DNA of 64,000 nucleotides. Origin: Berkiella_A sp964633725 (lineage in GTDB: Bacteria; Pseudomonadota; Gammaproteobacteria; Berkiellales; Berkiellaceae). Shown in pieces: positions 53,408 through 61,691 of this stretch. Under the pieces are notes generated by a model that was given only the letters and a program-made list of their open reading frames with translations, was not told the DNA's origin and ran no database searches. The position numbers and the translations under genes were made by a program. The stretch spans positions 29,594 through 93,593 of the forward strand of contig CAZWHY010000006.1 of NCBI GenBank assembly GCA_964633725.1, read 5' to 3'. Position 1 is the stretch's first letter. Each line of letters begins with the position of its first letter.

Positions 53408-53979
53408 CTAAAATTAGAATTATTGGTGGCAAGTGGCGTGGTCGAAAGCTATTCTCGCCCGATGTCAAAGAGCTGAGGCCAACAACAGATAGAGTACGAG
53501 AAACAGTATTTAATTGGTTGATGCAAGATGTTGTGGGAGCCTGTTGTTTAGATTTATATGCTGGAACAGGTGCTTTAGGATGGGAAGCTTTGTCGAGAGG
53601 TGCACAGTTTGTTACTTTTGTTGAGAAAGATAAGAAGCTCAGCATGCAGCTCAAGCAACACCAGGTTGCATTAGATGTGACGCAGACTTCTAAAGTGTAT
53701 CATCAAGACAGTACTATTTGGTTGAAAAAAAATATCAATAGCAGACCATTTGATATAATTTTTGTTGACCCACCATTTTCGCATGATATTTATCCTATTT
53801 TAGATTCGCTCAATAACAAGCAATACTTACAGGATCAAACTTTATTATATATTGAGCAAGGGCAAGCATTGGATGTGGCAAACTTGCCAGGCAATTGGGA
53901 TATCATGAAACAAAAAAATACAGGCCAAGTTCATTATTATTTAGTTCAAAACAAGGAGGGCGTGTGGAAATCTTCTTAG
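53380..53979 (+). CDS. rsmD: 16S rRNA (guanine(966)-N(2))-methyltransferase
   Basis: Methylates G966 of 16S rRNA. It has 199 residues with the family N-terminus IRIIGGKWRGRKL, LRPTTDRVRETVFNWL, LDLYAGTGALGWEALSRGA (SAM site) and the catalytic-type FVDPPF. The start is GTG at 53380, the only canonical start near the conserved N-terminus, giving a 28-base overlap with the M16 gene. cca begins within its last codons. Confidence 0.92.
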   Translation: MDYGRGIVIAKIRIIGGKWRGRKLFSPDVKELRPTTDRVRETVFNWLMQDVVGACCLDLYAGTGALGWEALSRGAQFVTFVEKDKKLSMQLKQHQVALDVTQTSKVYHQDSTIWLKKNINSRPFDIIFVDPPFSHDIYPILDSLNNKQYLQDQTLLYIEQGQALDVANLPGNWDIMKQKNTGQVHYYLVQNKEGVWKSS

Positions 53980-55211
53980 TCGGCGGTGCGATTCGAGATG
54001 AAATGTTGGGTTTAGAGGTTCATGAGAAAGATTGGGTCGTTGTGGGCGCTAAGCCACAAGAATTAAAAGATTTACATTTTAAACAAGTGGGAAAGTCCTT
54101 TCCTGTTTTTTTACACCCAGAAACCAAAGAAGAGTATGCTCTGGCGAGAACGGAGTTAAAAGTAGGGCGAGGTTACCATGGGTTTGAATTTGAGTTTTCA
54201 CCAGATGTGACACTAGAAGAAGATTTGGCCAGAAGAGATCTGACCATTAATGCCATGGCTAAAAATGAAGCTGGCGATCTGATTGACCCGTACAATGGCA
54301 TAGAGGATATTCGAGCCCGCATTTTGCGACATGTATCTGATGCTTTTGCAGAAGATCCCGTTCGTGTTTTACGATTGGCTCGTTTTGCTTCTAAATTGGA
54401 ACACTTGGGATTTCAGTTGGCGGATGAAACAAAAGAAATGGTCTGGAGCATGGTCAAATCAGGCGAGCTAGAACACCTTGTGCCTGAACGGGTATGGAAA
54501 GAAACCGAAAAAGCATTAAAAGGAAAAGGTCCTGTAGCGTTTTTGAGGACATTGCGCCAAACCAGGGCACTTTCTGTTATTTATCCCGAAATTGATAAAC
54601 TATATGGTGTCGCTCAAACAGCGAAAATACATCCAGAAATTGATACGGGCATACATGTAGAACTGGTGTTGTGGCAAGCGGCACGATTATCTGGACTACC
54701 AGAGGTGCGTTTTGCGGCATTGATGCATGACTTAGGTAAAGGCTTAACGGCTAAGTCAGATTTACCAAGGCATCCTAATCATGGCATGGCGGGTTTACCA
54801 GTACTCAAAGCGCTATGCGACAGACTCAAAGTGCCTAATAAGTATAGAGGGTTAGCAGAGCTAGTGATGCGCACGCATATAGATTGTCATCAAATCGTCG
54901 ATAAATCGGCGAAAGAGATATTAAGGTTCATAGAAGAATGCGATGCTTTTAGGAAACCAGAGCGCTTTAGACAGATGCTGATGGTATGTGAGGCAGATTC
55001 TAGAGGGCGTTTAGGATTTGAGCATGTCGATTATGAGCCTCGTAGTTTATTAGAAGATGCATTTTATGCCGTAGACTTTATTAATGCAAAAGATGTGTTA
55101 AAAGATTTAGATATTGATGTGGCGGATATCAAGCAAGCATTATTTGATGCTCGCTTAGCAGAAGTTGAAAAGGTGAAGCAACGACGTGCTCAAAAGCAAA
55201 GTGATAATTAA
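53964..55211 (+). CDS. cca: CCA-adding enzyme (tRNA nucleotidyltransferase)
   Basis: Adds or repairs the CCA end of tRNAs. The GTG at 53964, preceded by AAGGAGG, gives 415 residues (VEIFLVGGAIRDEMLG), matching the family N-terminus; an upstream ATG at 53895 falls inside rsmD. The nucleotidyltransferase core has GGAIRD, EKDWVVVG and RRDLTINAM. A C-terminal HD domain (LMHDLGKG) gives phosphohydrolase activity, as in the enteric type. It overlaps rsmD by 16 bases. Confidence 0.95.
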   Translation: MEIFLVGGAIRDEMLGLEVHEKDWVVVGAKPQELKDLHFKQVGKSFPVFLHPETKEEYALARTELKVGRGYHGFEFEFSPDVTLEEDLARRDLTINAMAKNEAGDLIDPYNGIEDIRARILRHVSDAFAEDPVRVLRLARFASKLEHLGFQLADETKEMVWSMVKSGELEHLVPERVWKETEKALKGKGPVAFLRTLRQTRALSVIYPEIDKLYGVAQTAKIHPEIDTGIHVELVLWQAARLSGLPEVRFAALMHDLGKGLTAKSDLPRHPNHGMAGLPVLKALCDRLKVPNKYRGLAELVMRTHIDCHQIVDKSAKEILRFIEECDAFRKPERFRQMLMVCEADSRGRLGFEHVDYEPRSLLEDAFYAVDFINAKDVLKDLDIDVADIKQALFDARLAEVEKVKQRRAQKQSDN

Positions 55212-55214
55212 AGA

Positions 55215-56384
55215 TTATAATTTATACGAATAATCTTTTAGTGAAAACCCCAGCAAAGGATGTTCATACGCTTTACCAAAAGCAATGACTTTAAACAGCT
55301 CGCCCATTTCATGGGGTTGTAATAGCGTTTGGAGTTCTTGGGAGCTTAGCGTTTGTTGGGTTAGGTCTTGATGACTATTTTGACCCAGTATATTTAAAGC
55401 TAATAAGAACGCCGCTTGATTGCTAAAACCTAAAGTATCTAAGCCATAATTTATAGCTTCTTGGTTTAATTGGCTAAAGTTCACATGGGCGGTCACGTCT
55501 TGGCCGCCTAAGTTATGGAAATAATCACTATGGGTTTTATGCCGATCATGGCACATTAAGGTTCCTTGGCTGCGCTCCGGCAGATAATATTCATATCGTG
55601 TAAAGCCATAATCAATCCATAACATTACGCCACTTGTTAATTTTCGACTTAGTTTATATAGCCATGATTTCGTATTAAGATTTATTTCAGAAATATAACC
55701 TTCAGGTAAAGCCATATCGAGTAAATTAATTTCCGTTTGGACTGCCTGAATAAAAGCTTGATCGGTTGTAGGGCTAAAGCGTAGTGTTAGTTTGTTATTT
55801 TCGATGCAAACTTGGCCTTTTAATATATCTTGTTCTGAGTCTATTTTGAATAATTCAACGGATAGCGCATCTAAGAATTCATTGCCAATCATGACACCAT
55901 GAAACAAACTGGGTAGCGCCGCAATATCATTAATCCAAATAAATTTATCTAAATGTTCTGGGCAGGTGTTTTTTATAGTCTCTTTTTGTTTTTGAATAAG
56001 AGGATGGCTTATTTCTAAAATATAATAGTGTTGAAAATCTACGTTTGAGGATGCTAAAGAGTTTGCAATATTAGCGGCCATCTGGCCTAAGCCTGCGCCT
56101 AGCTCTAGGATACTGCAAGGTGCATTAATATTGAGTTGTATTTCCGCAATCTGTTTGGCAAGTGCCTGAGAAAATCCCACACTGATGCCGGGGGCGGTGA
56201 TAAAGTCCCCTTCTTTGCCAAGAATGGTTTTACCATTACAATAATACCCCCATTGCGGATGGTATAAGATTAAATCCATAAATTGTGAAAAATCAATACA
56301 CTTATTTTTTTCACACAGTGCTTTGATTGTGTCAAAAAGGTGGTTAGAGATAGTGGGGGTAGTATGATTATTGTTTTTATTCAT
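55215..56384 (-). CDS. MidA/NDUFAF7-family (DUF185) SAM-dependent methyltransferase
   Basis: A 389-residue protein of the DUF185 family, related to mitochondrial NDUFAF7/MidA, which methylates an arginine in complex I. The SAM site ILELGAGLGQMA lies near residues 91-102. FITAPGISVGFSQALAKQI, VMIGNEFLDALSVELF and the MLWIDYGFTRYEYYLPERSQGT stretch (by position) match the family. The bacterial target is unknown. It is the second gene of the folB unit, convergent with cca. Confidence 0.85.
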   Translation of the reverse strand: MNKNNNHTTPTISNHLFDTIKALCEKNKCIDFSQFMDLILYHPQWGYYCNGKTILGKEGDFITAPGISVGFSQALAKQIAEIQLNINAPCSILELGAGLGQMAANIANSLASSNVDFQHYYILEISHPLIQKQKETIKNTCPEHLDKFIWINDIAALPSLFHGVMIGNEFLDALSVELFKIDSEQDILKGQVCIENNKLTLRFSPTTDQAFIQAVQTEINLLDMALPEGYISEINLNTKSWLYKLSRKLTSGVMLWIDYGFTRYEYYLPERSQGTLMCHDRHKTHSDYFHNLGGQDVTAHVNFSQLNQEAINYGLDTLGFSNQAAFLLALNILGQNSHQDLTQQTLSSQELQTLLQPHEMGELFKVIAFGKAYEHPLLGFSLKDYSYKL

Positions 56385-56400
56385 TTTTATATTTTAATAT

Positions 56401-56751
56401 CTATTTTTGTCTTTCGATTGTGAGCATAATGGCTTGTGCTCTGGGGTTGGCTTCTGGTTTATTGATGGTTAGTTTTATCCATTTTGTTGGGAAGCGCGAA
56501 AATAATGATTGAGAGAGCCTTTCAGCTAAAGTCTCAATAAGATCAAATTGATTGTGATACACAAATTTTTCGACATGCATAATAATTTGGTCATAATCGA
56601 TGGTTTGACTGAGCGCATCATTTTGGGCAGCCTCGACAACGGGAACGGCGTAAGCTAAGTCAATAATCAGAGTTTGAGGCGTTTCCTTTTCCTTGGGATA
56701 TACACCAATGATTGCTTTGAGTTGTATGCCTTTTAGCTCGATAATATCCAT
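56401..56751 (-). CDS. folB: Dihydroneopterin aldolase
   Basis: Cleaves dihydroneopterin in folate synthesis. It has 116 residues. Family features are MDIIELKGIQLKAIIGVYPKE, the SQTIDYDQI segment, FDLIETLAERL with the catalytic-region Glu, and the terminal KPEANPRAQAIMLTIER. The gene is divergent from plsY, as in many gammaproteobacteria. Confidence 0.94.
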   Translation of the reverse strand: MDIIELKGIQLKAIIGVYPKEKETPQTLIIDLAYAVPVVEAAQNDALSQTIDYDQIIMHVEKFVYHNQFDLIETLAERLSQSLFSRFPTKWIKLTINKPEANPRAQAIMLTIERQK

Positions 56752-56825
56752 GGCTATTCCTAACAGCTTAAAATTAGCATATGATTATAATCTTGTGTGA
56801 CTTAGATAACAATGAAACGAGACGA

Positions 56826-57443
56826 ATGATATATACCTTACAATTACTGATTCTAGCTTTGGGCAGTTACTTTCTCGCCTCTGTTTCTTCTGCGATTGTT
56901 ATTTGCAAGCTGTATAAGCTTCCCGATCCTAGAACACAAGGTTCAGGCAATCCGGGTACAACGAATGTGTTACGTCTTGGTGGGAAAATACCTGCCGTAA
57001 TTACCTTATTAGGGGATACTCTAAAAGGATTTCTGCCAGTTTTTATCGCACAAATAGTATTCAAAGATGCTTTGATTAGTAGCTGTATTTATTTGATTGC
57101 TTTTTTAGGGCATGTTTTCCCAATCTATTATGGTTTTAAAGGGGGAAAGGGTATTGCCACAGCAATTGGGGGCTTGTTTGCATTATCTTGGCTGCTCGGG
57201 CTAGGTTTTGTTCTTGTATGGTTGTTGATAGCGGCTTTATTTAGATATTCGTCTTTAGCCGCACTTGTTGCGATTAGCTGTAGCCCTATTTTAGGCGGCG
57301 TAATCATATCAACGCAAGTGATAGGGGCTTTGGTGATTGTCGCGGCCATTGCTGTATACAGACACAAAGGAAATATACAGCGTTTGTTGGCAGGGGCAGA
57401 AAGTAAAATTGGCAGAAAAATCAAGATAAGTGAGTCTAAGTAA
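56826..57443 (+). CDS. plsY: Acyl-phosphate:glycerol-3-phosphate acyltransferase
   Basis: An inner-membrane enzyme transferring acyl from acyl-phosphate to glycerol-3-phosphate, the first step of phospholipid synthesis. The ATG at 56826 gives 205 residues (MIYTLQLLILAL). Conserved motifs are GSGNPGTTNVLR (~39-50), GHVFPIYYGFKGGKGIAT and HKGNIQRLLAGAE. About seven membrane helices are predicted by eye. It converges on tsaD, overlapping its stop by eight bases. Confidence 0.95.
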   Translation: MIYTLQLLILALGSYFLASVSSAIVICKLYKLPDPRTQGSGNPGTTNVLRLGGKIPAVITLLGDTLKGFLPVFIAQIVFKDALISSCIYLIAFLGHVFPIYYGFKGGKGIATAIGGLFALSWLLGLGFVLVWLLIAALFRYSSLAALVAISCSPILGGVIISTQVIGALVIVAAIAVYRHKGNIQRLLAGAESKIGRKIKISESK

Positions 57444-58470
57444 CTGTATCTATCTTGGATAAATCCCATCTGGGACGTACTTGAATAGAAAAATCTGAAA
57501 TTTCGCCTTGCGCTAATCTTAATGCACCAGCATGCGCTATCATCGCGCCATTATCCGTGCAGTATTTTAATGGTGGAAAGAAAACAGAGAAGTCGTTATC
57601 CAATCCAAGTTGATTTAGGTCATGGCGCAGCGTGAGGTTTGCCGCAACACCGCCTGACACGACTAAGCGTTTAAGGCTAGTTTGCGCTATAGCGCGGCTG
57701 ACTTTTGTCACTAAAATTTCACTAACGGTTTCTTCAAATTGTGCAGCAATATCACAAACAGTTTGCTCATCTAGTGTGTTTTGCTTTGTTTTTTGTTTGA
57801 TATCTTGAATGAGCTTGGCCACATGCGTTTTGAGTCCACTAAAGCTAAAATTTAAATCTGGCCTTTTTAATAGTGGTCTAGGGAAACAAAAGCGCCTTGG
57901 ATCACCGTTGGTTGCTTTTTTAGCTAATACAGGACCACCTGGATAGGGCAAACCCATAAGTTTGGCTGTTTTGTCGAAGGCTTCTCCAACAGCATCATCT
58001 AAGCTTTCGCCTAATATTTGATATTGTCCTAGTGCTTTGACTGCAATTAATTGTGTATGGCCACCTGAAATCAATAAGGCTAAAAAAGGGAAGGTCGGTG
58101 CTGGTTTTGCCAGCATAGCCGCTAGCAAGTGTCCCTCCAAATGATGCACACCAATGGCCGGTTTATTCCAGGCAAGACGTAAGCCTTGAGCGACCGTTGC
58201 ACCGACCATTAAAGCCCCACTTAAGCCAGGGCCTTGAGTAAAGGCGATACCGTCAATTTGTTCTGGATTAAGTTGGCATTGTGATAGAAGCTCATCAATT
58301 AAAGGCAAGATTTTCTGAATGTGATCTCTTGAGGCTAATTCTGGAACGACACCACCATATTTTTCATGCGTTAACTGGCTAAATATCAGATCACCTAGTA
58401 AACCTATCTGGGTATCATATATGGCAACGCCAGTATCATCACACGAGCTTTCTATACCAAGTACTTTCAT
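57436..58470 (-). CDS. tsaD: tRNA N6-adenosine threonylcarbamoyltransferase TsaD
   Basis: Transfers the threonylcarbamoyl group onto A37 of tRNAs, using the product of TsaC (24729-25343). From the ATG at 58470 it has 344 residues (MKVLGIESSCDDTG). The metal-binding His110-xxx-His114 (HHLEGH), the ISGGHTQL loop and the C-terminal VSGGVAANLTLR with CTDNGAMIAHAG are present. The longer frame to 58527 adds 19 non-conserved residues. It is divergent from rpsU. Confidence 0.97.
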   Translation of the reverse strand: MKVLGIESSCDDTGVAIYDTQIGLLGDLIFSQLTHEKYGGVVPELASRDHIQKILPLIDELLSQCQLNPEQIDGIAFTQGPGLSGALMVGATVAQGLRLAWNKPAIGVHHLEGHLLAAMLAKPAPTFPFLALLISGGHTQLIAVKALGQYQILGESLDDAVGEAFDKTAKLMGLPYPGGPVLAKKATNGDPRRFCFPRPLLKRPDLNFSFSGLKTHVAKLIQDIKQKTKQNTLDEQTVCDIAAQFEETVSEILVTKVSRAIAQTSLKRLVVSGGVAANLTLRHDLNQLGLDNDFSVFFPPLKYCTDNGAMIAHAGALRLAQGEISDFSIQVRPRWDLSKIDTVT

Positions 58471-58610
58471 TTCTCTTTTGACCATGTAACCCGAAGGTCT
58501 AAATATTAAATTATGGTGAGACAGCATACCAAAAATGTGCCCGAAAATGACCCTGAAGCAAAAGATATCTGGATTTAAGCCATAAAAGTGTCAAAATTTG
58601 AGTTTTAAAC

Positions 58611-58639
58611 TTAACCTTTAAACGGGAACAGTGTAAAAT
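58611..58639 (+). promoter_or_regulatory. Likely promoter of rpsU-yqeY
   Basis: -35 TTAACC (58611-58616) and -10 TAAAAT (58634-58639) are spaced 17 bases, 122 bases before the rpsU start. They match 4 of 6 and 5 of 6 consensus positions. Confidence 0.5.
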
Positions 58640-58760
58640 TGCCAGCCTGATAGTGGACTAAACTATTAGTTAGGCTCATAGGTTTGTCATCCGTGTTGGG
58701 TGAGCGACTTAGTGCAGATTTTGAGAATATAAATAAATTAAACAATGGGGTGTGGGTTCA

Positions 58761-59054
58761 ATGCCTGGAATTAAAGTGCGGGATAATGAAGGATTTGATT
58801 CAGCGGTACGCCGCTTCAAGCGTGTTGTTGAGAAATCTGGCATTCTATCTGAAATGCGTCGTAGAGAGTTTCATGAAACACCATCTATGAAACGTAAACG
58901 TGCGACAGCTGCTGCTGTTAAGCGCTTCCGTAAGAAAGTCATGCGTGATACAAAAATGTCTAAAGAGCAAATGGTTAGAGGTCGTCGCCTACATGCACAA
59001 GCTGATGATTCAAAGGGTGTAGAAAGCACAGATAGTACAGATAGCAAAAATTAA
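58761..59054 (+). CDS. rpsU: 30S ribosomal protein bS21 with extended C-terminus
   Basis: A small basic ribosomal protein involved in initiation. From the ATG at 58761 it has 97 residues. Residues 1-65 match bS21: MPGIKVRDNEGFDSAVRRF, MRRREFHETPS and KRKRATAAAVKRFRKK. Typical gammaproteobacterial bS21 has 71 residues. Here a further ~30 residues, ending in the Ser/Thr/Asp-rich DDSKGVESTDSTDSKN, form an acidic tail. It is the first gene of the rpsU-yqeY-dnaG-rpoD cluster. Confidence 0.95.
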   Translation: MPGIKVRDNEGFDSAVRRFKRVVEKSGILSEMRRREFHETPSMKRKRATAAAVKRFRKKVMRDTKMSKEQMVRGRRLHAQADDSKGVESTDSTDSKN

Positions 59055-59111
59055 GCTAAGTTGGCACTCTCTAAGACTCTTTAAACAATAGGAATTTATT
59101 AGGCGGGATTC

Positions 59112-59564
59112 ATGTCTGAGCAATCTATAAAAAAGCAACTTCAAGATGCTGTCAAAGTTTCCATGCGCGCGCGAGAAAAAGACAGACTTGTCATTTTGCG
59201 CATGATATTAGCAGAGTTCAAGCAAGTTGAAATTGATAGGCGTATTGAGCTAGAGCATACAGAAGAGCTAGCAATATTAGACATGATGGAAAAGCAGCGA
59301 AAAGATTCCATGATGCAGTTTGAGCAAGCGAATCGTCCTGAGCTCGTTGAAAAAGAGCGATATGAAATAGGCATTATTAAAGAGTTCAAACCGCCAGCAA
59401 TGACAGAAGCAGAAGTTGCTGCAGAGATTAAGGCGGCGATAGCAGAAGTGGGTGCCTCTTCTATTAAGGATATGGGAAAAATCATGACCATATTAAAGCC
59501 CAAGCTACAAGGCCGGGCAGAAATGAGTGTTGTGAGCCAAAAAATAAAAAGCCAGTTGACCTAA
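59112..59564 (+). CDS. yqeY: GatB/YqeY domain protein
   Basis: A 150-residue protein of the GatB/YqeY family, related to the tail domain of the GatB amidotransferase and thought to contact tRNA. The sequence starts MSEQSIKKQLQDAVKVSMRAREKDRLVILRMI (by position) and has AIAEVGASSIKDMGKIM and the C-terminal VVSQKIKSQL. It lies between rpsU and dnaG, its normal place in gammaproteobacteria. Confidence 0.93.
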   Translation: MSEQSIKKQLQDAVKVSMRAREKDRLVILRMILAEFKQVEIDRRIELEHTEELAILDMMEKQRKDSMMQFEQANRPELVEKERYEIGIIKEFKPPAMTEAEVAAEIKAAIAEVGASSIKDMGKIMTILKPKLQGRAEMSVVSQKIKSQLT

Positions 59565-59709
59565 GAAGCGGCTTGCCCATATTTTTAAGTGCACAAAACC
59601 TTGTTTTTTTAAGTTGGATTTTCTGGCTTAGGTGAACAAGGTGTATGTCAACTGAAATATTAACTGCTGTTTTGCACTCTTGCCATCATAATGGCTGTGG
59701 TTTTAAAGT

Positions 59710-61542
59710 ATGTCACCCAATCAACAGAGGCTAATTGGAGAGGATTTTATCCACTCCTTGATTGAGAAAACCGATTTGGTTCACTTGATACAGCAAAGTG
59801 TGCCTCTTAAAAAAGCAGGTGCAAATTATGTTGCCTGTTGCCCCTTTCATTCGGAGAAGTCGCCGTCGTTTACGGTTAGTCCAGCAAAGCAGTTTTTTCA
59901 TTGCTTTGGCTGCGGTGCGAATGGTGATGCGATTAGTTTTATTCGTAAGCACCAAGGGTTAGATTTTATTGAGGCCATTGAACAGTTGGCAGGTGCCTTA
60001 GGTGTTGAATTACCTAAGCAAAGCCGAACAAATTATCAAAGCCAGAGTTTTAAGCCATATACCAAGATATTAACTGAAGTTTCTCAGTATTATCAGCAAG
60101 CATTAAAGCAGCATCCAGATAAGGCAAAGCCAGTAACTTATCTGAAAAATCGGGGAATAACCGGGATTGTAGCAAAAGAATTTGGTATTGGTTTTGCGCC
60201 AGGCAATTGGGATAACCTAGTTTATTTTTGGCGAGATAAACCGGAATTACACCAAGAACTAGAGAAAGTTGGCTTGTTGATTAAACATGCAAAAGGCCAT
60301 TTTTTTGATCGTTTTAGAAATCGGATTATGTTTCCAATTCGGACGCGTAAAGGCGAAGTGATAGGGTTCGGCGGGCGAGTCATGGATAGCCATGATACGC
60401 CTAAGTACATGAACTCACCCGAAAGTATGATATTTAAAAAAGGTCATCATCTCTATGGTGTTTATGAGGCGCTTTCACGACGAACCGAGTGGGACACTGC
60501 AATTTGTGTGGAAGGCTATTTGGATGTGATTGGTTTATACCAACATGGGGTTTATGGTGCTTTTGCGACAATGGGAACGGCATTTACAGAATCCCATATT
60601 AGGCAGCTATTTAAGTTGTCGAGCAAAATTGTATTTTGTTTTGATGGAGATAAGGCGGGACGCAATGCTGCCTGGAAAGCTCTAGAGACTATTTTTCCAG
60701 TCTATCTAGCTCAAAAACAGATAAAGTTTCTTTTTCTACCGGATGGTGAAGATCCAGATTCTTATATTAAATCTCATGGGAAGCAGGAATTTTTGAAGTT
60801 GATGAGTCAAAGTTTGTCATTTTCTGAATATTTTTTCTCAGAGTTATGCTTACGGCATCCGCCTAATAATGTTGAGAATAGAGCGCAGTTGATTACAGTG
60901 GGGGAGCAATATATTGCAAAATTGCCTGATGTAACCTACAAACAGTTGATGTCTGAGGCTTTGGCGCAATTAACCGCAACCTCACAGCAAATTATTAAGA
61001 AGCCATATAGCAAGCAGGCATACTTAAAGGCAAGCTACTCAAAACCGCCATATTCAAAACATGGGCAGTTTAAGAAAAAACACTGGCAGAGTCAGCAGAT
61101 AAAAGCAGGGCCTCCACCACCGGCTCTTTTGGGGCCAGCCTATATTGCTAGCGCTTTGCTTATTTTGGAGCCGAATTTAGCGGTCAATTTAAAAGCTCGA
61201 CCTATGTGGGAGCATTATAATATTCCAGGGTTAAGTTTATTGCAGGCAGTGTTAGGTTATTTAGGGGATAATGCCTCGGTAGTGGATTCAGAAAAAGTTT
61301 TGGAGACTCTAATTGAGCGGGGATTTGCACGCAATCTTGTTCAGCAATGTCTGAACAAGGCAAAGTTTATCCCGGAAGCGGGGCGAAAAGAAGAGCTAAT
61401 AGGTGCATTTGATAGAGTGACGGTGATAGGTCAGGAGCAAATAATAGAGAATTTGCTAAAAAGTGCACAAAAGAGGGAACTTAGCCTGGATGAAAAAGAC
61501 TGTTTAAAAAATTTTTTACAGTCTAGGGAATCTTCTGGTTAA
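59710..61542 (+). CDS. dnaG: DNA primase
   Basis: Makes RNA primers for replication. It has 610 residues. The N-terminal CHC2 zinc site uses Cys44, His47, Cys65 and Cys68. The catalytic TOPRIM region has CVEGYLDVIGLYQHG and FCFDGDKAGRNAA. The C-terminal helicase-binding domain follows a Lys/Ser/Tyr/Pro-rich linker (residues ~430-460) with tandem YSK-type segments. The start is the ATG at 59710. It sits between yqeY and rpoD. Confidence 0.97.
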   Translation: MSPNQQRLIGEDFIHSLIEKTDLVHLIQQSVPLKKAGANYVACCPFHSEKSPSFTVSPAKQFFHCFGCGANGDAISFIRKHQGLDFIEAIEQLAGALGVELPKQSRTNYQSQSFKPYTKILTEVSQYYQQALKQHPDKAKPVTYLKNRGITGIVAKEFGIGFAPGNWDNLVYFWRDKPELHQELEKVGLLIKHAKGHFFDRFRNRIMFPIRTRKGEVIGFGGRVMDSHDTPKYMNSPESMIFKKGHHLYGVYEALSRRTEWDTAICVEGYLDVIGLYQHGVYGAFATMGTAFTESHIRQLFKLSSKIVFCFDGDKAGRNAAWKALETIFPVYLAQKQIKFLFLPDGEDPDSYIKSHGKQEFLKLMSQSLSFSEYFFSELCLRHPPNNVENRAQLITVGEQYIAKLPDVTYKQLMSEALAQLTATSQQIIKKPYSKQAYLKASYSKPPYSKHGQFKKKHWQSQQIKAGPPPPALLGPAYIASALLILEPNLAVNLKARPMWEHYNIPGLSLLQAVLGYLGDNASVVDSEKVLETLIERGFARNLVQQCLNKAKFIPEAGRKEELIGAFDRVTVIGQEQIIENLLKSAQKRELSLDEKDCLKNFLQSRESSG

Positions 61543-61595
61543 ATATCACTCTAACCAATATGAGACAAACAATGAGAACCTTATCTGTGGTTTAT

Positions 61596-61622
61596 TTGAC
61601 AAACTTAAACTCCTGGTAAAAA
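61596..61622 (+). promoter_or_regulatory. Possible promoter of rpoD
   Basis: TTGACA (61596-61601) is followed after 15 bases by TAAAAA (61617-61622), preceded by TGG. The spacing is short, so this is tentative. It is 70 bases before the rpoD ATG, in the 150-base gap after dnaG. Confidence 0.4.
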
Positions 61623-61691
61623 GGTTCGAATAACGATAAAATCGGCGGTTACCCCTTGTAACGTCCAATTAAGTTGAAGGTGAATGCTTTT

